Shown one piece after another: positions 1 through 5,233 of a stretch of DNA of 22,272 nt. The first letter of the stretch is position 1. Each line of letters opens with the position of its first letter. This stretch comes from Actinomycetes bacterium (GTDB lineage Bacteria > Actinomycetota > Actinomycetes > Propionibacteriales > Propionibacteriaceae). A program made the position numbers and the translations under genes. The stretch is taken from NCBI GenBank assembly GCA_023393755.1, contig JAEXCA010000120.1, positions 1 to 22,272 on the forward strand, in the 5' to 3' direction. The notes under the pieces were generated by a model, which was not told where the DNA came from, did not search any database, and saw only the letters and a list, made by a program, of their open reading frames with translations.

Positions 1-397
1 CCCCCACGCCGCCCGCCCCGCCCAGCACCGCCACCACCGGCGTGCGCAGTGCGGCCGGGCCGCCCCCGCCCAGCACCACGCCCAGCCAGGCCCGGCCGGC
101 CGGCAACCCGATCACCCGCGCCCCCAGGGGTGCCGACCATCTGGTCAGGGTCGCCTCGTCCGCGCCCACCAGGAAGACGCCCTCGCGTTGCGGGAGCGCC
201 TGCCCGGCCACGGCGGCGGCGAACTCGTCGGCGATGAAGACGGCGCCGGCCTCCCGCCAGCCACCGGCCAGATCGGCAGCACTGGTCACCGTCCGGGCGA
301 CCAGTTCCTGCGCGGTGGCGGCGGCCAGCACCGCCTCCTGGGTCTCCCCGGGCGCGGCCACCACCAGGACGTCGACGTGTTCCACGTCCGACACCAT
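1..397 (-). CDS. Ssd/CpaE-like septum-site determining protein, N-terminal part (runs off the window)
   Basis: The reverse strand from an ATG at 397 reads open to the window edge, giving the first 132 codons. The protein begins MVSDVEHVDVLVVAAPG, continues as a receiver-like alpha/beta domain (residues about 5-110), and ends at the edge in VVAVLGGAGGVG. That stretch resembles the start of a deviant Walker A loop of MinD/ParA-type ATPases. A degenerate N-terminal domain followed by a MinD-like ATPase is the layout of actinobacterial Ssd and of CpaE, proteins linked to septum placement and pilus or secretion clusters. The divergent neighbour at 509 shares the intergenic region. The family call is a moderate-confidence inference because the diagnostic ATPase motifs lie outside the window; another MinD-family protein is possible. 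Confidence 0.7.
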   Translation of the reverse strand, partial: MVSDVEHVDVLVVAAPGETQEAVLAAATAQELVARTVTSAADLAGGWREAGAVFIADEFAAAVAGQALPQREGVFLVGADEATLTRWSAPLGARVIGLPAGRAWLGVVLGGGGPAALRTPVVAVLGGAGGVG

Positions 398-436
398 GGT
401 CAGCGGGAACCCGGATGTGCCAGGCAATCCGCCCGC

Positions 437-462
437 CTGTGGAAAACCTCCGCTATCCACAG
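437..462. promoter_or_regulatory. Inverted repeat CTGTGGA / TCCACAG, DnaA-box-like
   Basis: Perfect 7-bp arms at 437-443 and 456-462 are separated by 12 bp. The left arm read on the reverse strand is TTTTCCACA, which fits the DnaA-box consensus TTWTNCACA. The right arm, CTATCCACA, differs by one base. The pair lies between the divergent ssd-like and methyltransferase-like genes. It may be a regulator site or a DnaA-binding pair; function is not shown. Confidence 0.4.
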
Positions 463-496
463 GCCCTGCCTGCCCAGTCAGCCCCGTCGCGCCACG

Positions 497-502
497 TACG
501 AT
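497..502 (+). promoter_or_regulatory. -10 box TACGAT of a probable leaderless gene
   Basis: TACGAT fits the actinobacterial -10 pattern TANNNT and lies 6 nt before the ATG at 509. That places the expected transcription start on or next to the start codon. No Shine-Dalgarno sequence is visible, which agrees with leaderless expression. Confidence 0.55.
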
Positions 503-508
503 GCGCAC

Positions 509-1252
509 ATGGCCCCCTCCAGTGCCTTTCCGGCCGCAGCGGTCGAATGGCTGACCGCCGGGGCGGGCTCGGTCCTGGCGGTGGGTACCCCGTCGCTCCG
601 CCTCGCCGGCCGGCTCAGCCCGAACGCGCACCGGGTGACGCTGGTGGCCCGGGATCCGGCGGGCCTGGCCGGCCGGCTGCCGTCCGCCGCTGTCGCGGTC
701 GCCGCCGCCCCGGACGCGCTCCCGTTCGCGCCCTGCACCTTCGACCGGGTCGTGGTGGTCGACACCCTGCACCGGCTGCCTCCCCGGCTGGCGCTGGCCG
801 AGTTCGCCCGGGTGCTGCTTCCCGGCGGCGGGCTCGCCGTCGTCCACACCGACCGGGACGACTCGGTGCCGTGGGTGCGCCGGCTGGCCGGGATCGTCCG
901 CCGGATCGATTCCCAGGCGATGACCGGGGCCACCACCTCGGCCACCGCAGCCGCGCTGCACGACAACCCCTACTTCCCGATGCTGCACCGGCGGGAGTTC
1001 CGCCGCTGGGTGCCGGCAGCCCGGCCGGACCTGCTGGCGATGGTGCGCCGGCTGGACGGCTTCGCCGACACCGACCCCGACGTGGCCGACGACGTCCTGG
1101 CCGAAGCCGGGAACCTCTACGACCAGGTGGCGCGGGTGCCCGACCCGCTGCTGCTGCCGTACACCGTCACCTGCTGGCAGGGAGAGGTCGACCACACCGA
1201 GTTGACCGCCCCGCTGGAGACCGACGACGCCGGCCTGCGGATCAGGCTGTAG
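509..1252 (+). CDS. Class I SAM-dependent methyltransferase-like protein
   Basis: This 247-residue protein has the order expected of a class I methyltransferase fold. A weak motif I strand, SVLAVGTPS, lies near residue 20, followed by DALPFAPCTFDRVVVVDTLH near residue 70 (the acidic-LPF motif and strand 4). EFARVLLPGGGLAVVHTD, the conserved LxPGG turn and strand 5, lies near residue 105. The glycine-rich SAM loop is degenerate (VGTPS rather than GxGxG), so catalytic activity is uncertain. The C-terminal half is not recognised. The ATG at 509 was chosen because a -10 box sits 6 nt before it; a longer reading to 188 would overlap the opposite-strand ssd-like gene. The substrate is unknown. Confidence 0.75.
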   Translation: MAPSSAFPAAAVEWLTAGAGSVLAVGTPSLRLAGRLSPNAHRVTLVARDPAGLAGRLPSAAVAVAAAPDALPFAPCTFDRVVVVDTLHRLPPRLALAEFARVLLPGGGLAVVHTDRDDSVPWVRRLAGIVRRIDSQAMTGATTSATAAALHDNPYFPMLHRREFRRWVPAARPDLLAMVRRLDGFADTDPDVADDVLAEAGNLYDQVARVPDPLLLPYTVTCWQGEVDHTELTAPLETDDAGLRIRL

Positions 1253-1296
1253 CGAGCGGATCGGACCAGGGGGGCGCGCACGCCGCGCCGACTCAG

Positions 1297-1302
1297 TAGG
1301 GT
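1297..1302 (+). promoter_or_regulatory. -10 box TAGGGT upstream of the holin-family gene
   Basis: TAGGGT fits TANNNT and lies 29 nt before the ATG at 1332. A purine-rich ribosome binding site, AAGGGGG, follows at about 1320-1326. No clear -35 is seen. Confidence 0.4.
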
Positions 1303-1331
1303 GGTCTCACCACCAGCACAAGGGGGCCCCG

Positions 1332-1802
1332 ATGGCAGAGCAGCAGGATCTCGCCGGCATCATCAAGGACATCCAGACCGACGTCCGGGCGATCGTCAAG
1401 GGCGAGATCGACCTGGTCAAGGCCGAACTGGTCCCCCAGGCCAAGACCGCCGGGATCGGCGCGGGGCTGCTGGGTGCGGCCGCCTACCTGGCGATCACCG
1501 CCGGCACGCTGATCTTCCTGGCCCTGTCGTTCCTGCTGTCGCTGGGCTTCGTCGCCTGGTTCGGCCTGCCGCTGTTCGGGGCGGCCGCCTGGGGCTTCGG
1601 CATCGTCGCGATCCTGCTGCTGCTGCTCGCCGGGCTGCTGGCGCTGATCGCCCGGCAGCGGATGGTGTTCACCAAGCCCGAGCGATCGATCAGCCAGGCC
1701 GAACAGACCAAGCAGGTGCTCGGCGACGCGGTCAAGGGAGCGCTCGCCGAGGCCAACTCGCTCTCGCTCACCGGCGCGCCCAAGCGTCCGGAACTGCAGT
1801 AG
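1332..1802 (+). CDS. Phage-holin superfamily III type membrane protein
   Basis: This 156-residue protein has a charged N-terminal amphipathic segment (about 1-38, rich in K, D and E). Two long hydrophobic stretches follow: AGIGAGLLGAAAYLAITAG... through FLLSLGFVAWF (about 40-78) and LFGAAAWGFGIVAILLLLLAGLLALIA (about 83-110). The polar tail starts near RQRMVFTKPE. This matches the actinobacterial 'phage holin family' proteins (Phage_holin_3_6 type), which despite the name are usually chromosomal membrane proteins of unknown role rather than lysis proteins. A good Shine-Dalgarno (AAGGGGG) precedes the ATG. It converges with the NUDIX gene, whose stop is at 1889. The family call is fairly secure; the function is unknown. 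Confidence 0.8.
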   Translation: MAEQQDLAGIIKDIQTDVRAIVKGEIDLVKAELVPQAKTAGIGAGLLGAAAYLAITAGTLIFLALSFLLSLGFVAWFGLPLFGAAAWGFGIVAILLLLLAGLLALIARQRMVFTKPERSISQAEQTKQVLGDAVKGALAEANSLSLTGAPKRPELQ

Positions 1803-1828
1803 CCAGCTGAGCTTCCACCGCAACGACC

Positions 1829-1865
1829 CTTCGACAGGCTCGGGGAATGTGGGGCTTCGACAGGC
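1829..1865 (+). repeat. Two direct copies of CTTCGACAGGC in a convergent intergenic gap
   Basis: The 11-mer CTTCGACAGGC occurs at 1829-1839 and 1855-1865, 26 bp apart. Both copies lie in the 86-bp gap between two convergent stop codons. Short dispersed repeats of the TTCGACARGCTC kind are common between genes in high-GC actinobacteria. Confidence 0.55.
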
Positions 1866-1888
1866 GCGAACGTGGAGCCCGCGCCCCG

Positions 1889-2533
1889 CTACAGCCGCTC
1901 GCTGAAGAAGCGTGGCGGGATCGGCGCGGTCACCGTCTCGTCCCAGGGCAGGGTCCAGCCGAGCAGGTCGAACAGCGCGTCCAGCAGGTACGCGGTGAAC
2001 CCCCAGATGAACAGCTCGCCGATCACGAAGGCGGGCCCGCGGTAGCCGTTGGGCAGCTCCCAGGTGAGCCGGTTGGCCGGGTCGAGCAGGCTCGGGACGG
2101 AGATCCGGTGCACCGCCTGGATCTCGAACGGATCACCCGGCGCGAGCGGACGGGGCGCGCGCCACCAGCCGATCACCGAGGTGACGTCGAAGCCGCTGCG
2201 CCGGATGTGGGCCTTGGGCAGCGCTCCCAGCACCTCGACGCTGGCCGGGTCGATCCCAGCCTCCTCCTCCGCCTCGCGCAGCGCGGCGGCCACCGGGTCG
2301 TGTTCGTCCGGCTCCATGGTCCCGCCGGGGAAGGCGATCTGGCCGGCGTGGTTGCGCAGGTCGGCGTTCTTCTCGACGAAGACGATCTCGTAGTCGCGGT
2401 CGGGCCGGGCGAGCAGGATCAGGACGGCCGCCGGCCGGCCGCCGCCCGGCGGACGCGCACCCTGGATGCGGTCCAGCGCCCCGGCGGCGTCGAACCGTCG
2501 CACCTTGTCGCGGAGTTCCTCGGGGACGTTCAT
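1889..2533 (-). CDS. NUDIX hydrolase, CoA-pyrophosphatase type
   Basis: This 214-residue protein has a clear Nudix box. GGTMEPDEHDP starts at about residue 70 and leads into REAEEEAG at 86-93 (consensus Gx5Ex7REUxEExGU). The family normally binds Mg2+ through these glutamates and hydrolyses nucleoside-diphosphate-X substrates. The N-terminal PPGGGRPAAVLILL and the region QIAFPGGTMEP resemble the NudL/CoA pyrophosphatase subgroup. The ATG at 2533 overlaps the TGA of the upstream tlpA-like gene as ATGA, so the two are probably translationally coupled. A longer reading to 2851 would run antisense-like through the tlpA-like gene in another frame and was not used. CoA specificity is inferred, not shown. 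Confidence 0.88.
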   Translation of the reverse strand: MNVPEELRDKVRRFDAAGALDRIQGARPPGGGRPAAVLILLARPDRDYEIVFVEKNADLRNHAGQIAFPGGTMEPDEHDPVAAALREAEEEAGIDPASVEVLGALPKAHIRRSGFDVTSVIGWWRAPRPLAPGDPFEIQAVHRISVPSLLDPANRLTWELPNGYRGPAFVIGELFIWGFTAYLLDALFDLLGWTLPWDETVTAPIPPRFFSERL

Positions 2534-3213
2534 CCGGCCAGCCCCTGATCCACCCAGGCGGTGAGCTCGTCCAGGTCGGTGAAGGCGCCGGAGTGCCGGG
2601 CGGCGATCCGTCCCTCCTCGTCCAGCAGCAGGCTGATCGGGATGCCCGGTACCCCCAGCGACGCCTGGATCGTCTTGTCCGGGTCGGCCAGTTGCGGCCA
2701 GGCCCAGCCGGAGATCCGGGCGAACTCGATCGCCCAGTCCGGCTCGGGGTCGTCGTAGTTGATCCCCAGCACGGCCACGTCCTCCCGGGCGGCGGCGAAC
2801 TCCGCCAGCACCGGTGCCTCCTGCCGGCACGGCAGGCACCACTGCGCCCACAGGTTGATCAGCAGCGGGCCGCGCAACGCCGCCAGCGGGACGGTGACGT
2901 CGCCGCCCAGGCAGTCCAGGGTGAGGTCGGGCAGGCCGTCCGTCACCGGCTCGCCGACCGGCTGGGGGCAGTCGGCGATGCCGGCGGCCCGGCGGGCGGA
3001 CACCAGGTCGGTGTGGGTCGGGGCCGGCGTCGCCAGCGGGACGTCCGGCGTGCAGCCGGCCAGCAGCACCAGCACGACCCCGACCACACCGGTTCCCACC
3101 CGCAAGCCCGGTCGGGCGTCGCGCGGCAGGGACGAGCGCTCGGCGCCGCGGCCGGCGGTCGAGGAGACGCTGGGACGAGCCGGACGCCGGCCTCCCGCCG
3201 GCCGGCGGGTCAT
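2530..3213 (-). CDS. TlpA-like thioredoxin-fold lipoprotein
   Basis: This 227-residue protein carries a hydrophobic segment, GTGVVGVVLVLLAGC, ending in a lipobox (LAGC, lipidated Cys54). A thioredoxin fold follows with the redox motif WCLPC (Cys126 and Cys129) in LLINLWAQWCLPCRQEAP, and the cis-proline region GVPGIPIS near 187-194. It is expected to be an extracytoplasmic, membrane-anchored thiol-disulfide oxidoreductase. The ATG at 3213 overlaps the TGA of nth (ATGA), which supports this start. It gives an unusually long polar leader of about 38 residues before the hydrophobic core, so an internal GTG closer to the lipobox is possible. An additional Cys pair (about Cys82 and Cys101) lies between lipobox and fold. 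Confidence 0.87.
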   Translation of the reverse strand: MTRRPAGGRRPARPSVSSTAGRGAERSSLPRDARPGLRVGTGVVGVVLVLLAGCTPDVPLATPAPTHTDLVSARRAAGIADCPQPVGEPVTDGLPDLTLDCLGGDVTVPLAALRGPLLINLWAQWCLPCRQEAPVLAEFAAAREDVAVLGINYDDPEPDWAIEFARISGWAWPQLADPDKTIQASLGVPGIPISLLLDEEGRIAARHSGAFTDLDELTAWVDQGLAG

Positions 3214-3959
3214 CGGCGGGGTTCGCGGATGAGCTTGGCCGCCACCGCGGGGTCGGTCGGGCCGAGCCCGAAGGAGGGGCACAGCCGGGCTGCCGGGCAG
3301 GCGCCGCAGGCGGGACGCTGGGCGTGGCAGCGCCGCCGTCCGTGCCAGATCACCCGGTGGTTGAGCAGCACCCAGTCGGATCTGGGGAACAGCTCGCCCA
3401 CCTCGCGTTCGATGGCCTCGGGCTTGGCCTGCCTGGTCCAGCCGAAGCGCTGGGCCAGCCGGATGAAGTGGGTGTCGGTGGTGATCCCGGGGACGCCGAA
3501 GGCGTCGCCCAGCACCACGTTGGCGGTCTTGCGTCCGACGCCGGGCAGGGTGACCAGCTGGTCGAGCCGGCCCGGCACCTGACCGCCGAAGTCGCTGACC
3601 AGCGCGGCGCCGAGCCGGATCAGCGAGTCGGTCTTGGCCCGGAAGAAACCGGTCGGCTTGATCAGTTCCTCCATTTCCTCCCGGTCGGCGGCGGCCAGCG
3701 CCGCGGCGTCCGGGTAGAGGCGGAAGAGTTCGGGGGTGACGGTGTTGACCCGCCGGTCGGTCGACTGCGCGGAGAGGATCGTTGCCACCAGCAACTGCAG
3801 CGGGGTACCGAAGTCGAGCTCGCAGTGGGCGTCCGGGTAGGTCGCGCCCAGGATCCGGTTGATCGCCCGGGCGCGCCGCACCAGGGCCAGCCGGCTCTCG
3901 GCGGGCTCAGAAGGAGGCGGCGTTGGCTTCGACAACGAGTTCCACCTCGACCGGGGCAT
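3210..3959 (-). CDS. nth: Endonuclease III
   Basis: This is a DNA glycosylase/AP lyase for oxidised pyrimidines in base-excision repair. The helix-hairpin-helix LPGVGRKTANV (138-148) holds the catalytic Lys144, and TTDTH holds the catalytic Asp162. The C-terminal 4Fe-4S ligands are Cys211, Cys218, Cys221 and Cys227, spaced C-x6-C-x2-C-x5-C as in the family. Length (249) is normal. The start is uncertain: the ATG at 3959 overlaps the end of ridA by 53 nt, and a TTG at 3935 would overlap less. Both keep the ESRLALVRRAR segment, which resembles mycobacterial Nth from memory. It is followed by the tlpA-like and NUDIX genes through ATGA overlaps, suggesting one operon. Confidence 0.93.
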   Translation of the reverse strand: MPRSRWNSLSKPTPPPSEPAESRLALVRRARAINRILGATYPDAHCELDFGTPLQLLVATILSAQSTDRRVNTVTPELFRLYPDAAALAAADREEMEELIKPTGFFRAKTDSLIRLGAALVSDFGGQVPGRLDQLVTLPGVGRKTANVVLGDAFGVPGITTDTHFIRLAQRFGWTRQAKPEAIEREVGELFPRSDWVLLNHRVIWHGRRRCHAQRPACGACPAARLCPSFGLGPTDPAVAAKLIREPRR

Positions 3960-4398
3960 CCAGCGGCAGCACGCTCACCCCGATGGCGCTGCGGACGTGG
4001 CGACCGCCGGCGCCGAAGATCTCCTGCAGCAGCTGGGAGGCGCCGTTGGCGACCGCCGGCTGGCCGGTGAACGAGGGGTCGCTGGCGACGAACACCGTCA
4101 CCTTCACCACCCGCCGGATGCCGTCCACCCCGCCGGTCACGCTGGCCGCCGCGGCCACCGCGTTGAGCGCGGCGGCCCGCGCGAGGCCGGCGGCCTGCTC
4201 GGGCTCGATCTCGGCCCCCACCTTGCCGGTGGCGGCCAGGGAGCCGTTCACGAACGGAAGCTGGCCGGCGGTGAAGACCTGTCCGGCCGAGGCCAGGGCC
4301 GGAATGTAGGCGGCGACCGGTGCCGCGACCGGGGGCAGCTCGATGCCGAGTTCAGCCAGCCGCTGGGACGGCAGGAGGCCGCCGAGTTCCTCGTCCAT
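3907..4398 (-). CDS. RidA family protein (YjgF/YER057c/UK114)
   Basis: This 163-residue protein fits the RidA family. Members form trimers and some deaminate reactive enamine/imine intermediates. It has the N-terminal SAGQVFTAGQLPFVNGSL segment (family pattern G..v..SGq.p), a central DGIRRVVKVTVFVASD and the C-terminal DAPVEVELVVEA strand. It belongs to the longer actinobacterial subgroup that sits beside a DUF4177 gene. The ATG at 4398 overlaps the DUF4177 stop (TGATG); a GTG one codon upstream is an alternative. Its 3' end overlaps the 5' end of nth. The typical catalytic arginine was not placed with certainty, so imine deaminase activity is only an inference. Confidence 0.88.
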   Translation of the reverse strand: MDEELGGLLPSQRLAELGIELPPVAAPVAAYIPALASAGQVFTAGQLPFVNGSLAATGKVGAEIEPEQAAGLARAAALNAVAAAASVTGGVDGIRRVVKVTVFVASDPSFTGQPAVANGASQLLQEIFGAGGRHVRSAIGVSVLPLDAPVEVELVVEANAASF

Positions 4399-4556
4399 CA
4401 CTGCCCCAGCGGACGCTTGAAGTAGGCGACCAGGTTCTGCGGGTTGGGGCCGGGCATCATCTGGACCAGTTCCCAGCCGTCCTCACCCCAGGTGTCGAGA
4501 ATCTGCTTGGTGGCGTGGATCAGCACCGGGACGGTCGCGTATTCCCATTTCGTCAT
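4398..4556 (-). CDS. Small DUF4177-type protein
   Basis: A 52-codon gene on the reverse strand reads MTKWEYATVPVLIHATKQIL, then DTWGEDGWELVQMMPG, and ends NLVAYFKRPLGQ. The W-E-Y start and the DGWELV..M..p pattern are typical of DUF4177 proteins. In actinobacteria these sit directly upstream of ridA. Its stop overlaps the ridA start (TGATG), so the two are probably co-translated. A -10 box lies 6 nt before its ATG, giving a likely leaderless transcript that starts the operon DUF4177-ridA-nth-tlpA-nudix. The function of the family is unknown. Confidence 0.85.
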   Translation of the reverse strand: MTKWEYATVPVLIHATKQILDTWGEDGWELVQMMPGPNPQNLVAYFKRPLGQ

Positions 4557-4562
4557 GGGTAC

Positions 4563-4568
4563 ACAGTA
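4563..4568 (-). promoter_or_regulatory. -10 box TACTGT for the DUF4177-ridA-nth operon
   Basis: On the reverse strand TACTGT (TANNNT) lies 6 nt before the ATG at 4556, with no Shine-Dalgarno sequence between them. This predicts a leaderless operon transcript. Confidence 0.55.
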
Positions 4569-4693
4569 ATGAAAGGGACCGACATCGCACTCGGCTGCTC
4601 AGCCGGGCGGAACCGACCGTGAGCGGAGGCCGACCGTGCCCCTCGAAGGGCCGGGAGCGTCGAGGACGGGCGGCATGACGACGGGTGGTGGCA

Positions 4694-4720
4694 GGCTCGA
4701 CCGCCGCCGAGGTTCGAGCC
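4694..4720 (-). terminator. Hairpin downstream of whiB4
   Basis: Perfect arms GGCTCGA (4694-4700) and TCGAGCC (4714-4720) enclose a 13-nt loop, just after the whiB4 stop on the reverse strand. No U-run follows, so it may be a weak terminator or only a 3' stabilising hairpin. Confidence 0.4.
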
Positions 4721-4732
4721 CAGCTGCTGTGG

Positions 4733-5008
4733 TTAGCGGGTGCCGCCCTTGGGGCACAGGATGGACGTCCACGAGGTGATGTCGGTGCGCTGACGAAGCA
4801 ACTGGCGCCGCTCGCGTTCGGTCATGCCTCCCCAGACGCCCCATTCGATCCGGTTGTCGAGCGCCTCGGCCAGGCACTCGTTGCGTACCGGGCAGGTGTA
4901 GCAGACCGCTCGCACGCGCTTCTGATCGGCGCCTTCGGGGAAGAGGTCGTCCTGCATGCCGCGACAACGCGCCAGCAGCGTCCAGTCTTCAGTATTCGTC
5001 AGCGCCAA
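4733..5008 (-). CDS. whiB4: WhiB-family iron-sulfur redox regulator, WhiB4-like
   Basis: This 91-residue protein has the four cluster-binding cysteines of the family (Cys15, Cys36, Cys39, Cys45; CYTCPVRNEC) and the GVWGG turn (57-61) followed by a basic C-terminal helix. The family binds a 4Fe-4S cluster and usually acts as a redox- or NO-responsive transcription factor. The WhiB4 label rests on its position divergent to ponA2 and on the EWGVWGGMTERERR...SW region. The TTG at 5008 was chosen because GAGAGG stands 9 nt before it and the domain then starts normally; a longer reading to 5104 would run through likely promoter sequence. A TAACCT -10 candidate lies further upstream on this strand. 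Confidence 0.88.
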   Translation of the reverse strand: MALTNTEDWTLLARCRGMQDDLFPEGADQKRVRAVCYTCPVRNECLAEALDNRIEWGVWGGMTERERRQLLRQRTDITSWTSILCPKGGTR

Positions 5009-5220
5009 TGCCCTACACCTCTCACGCGAGTGCCCGTGGAGCCGGTCTAGCCTTCTTCCCCTAAAGGTTAGGCCATTTGCCATGCGTGTGGCTAGGCAGG
5101 ACACTGGCGCTGAGACGAAATAGCCCAGATACTGAGACTTTCCGGACGAGTACGCTCAACTCGGCTGACGACACTCCGGCACCGCGGCCGGTTGAGGATG
5201 GCCTGTTTCCCGGCGTCGCG

Positions 5221-5226
5221 TACCCT
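5221..5226 (+). promoter_or_regulatory. -10 box TACCCT for ponA2
   Basis: TACCCT fits TANNNT and ends 7 nt before the ATG at 5234. There is no Shine-Dalgarno sequence, so a leaderless or nearly leaderless mRNA is predicted. Confidence 0.5.
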
Positions 5227-5233
5227 TGATGCC

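Noticed and set aside
2534..2851. Extended N-terminus for the NUDIX protein
   Set aside because: It would run through the tlpA-like gene in another frame; the ATG at 2533 overlaps that gene's stop as ATGA.
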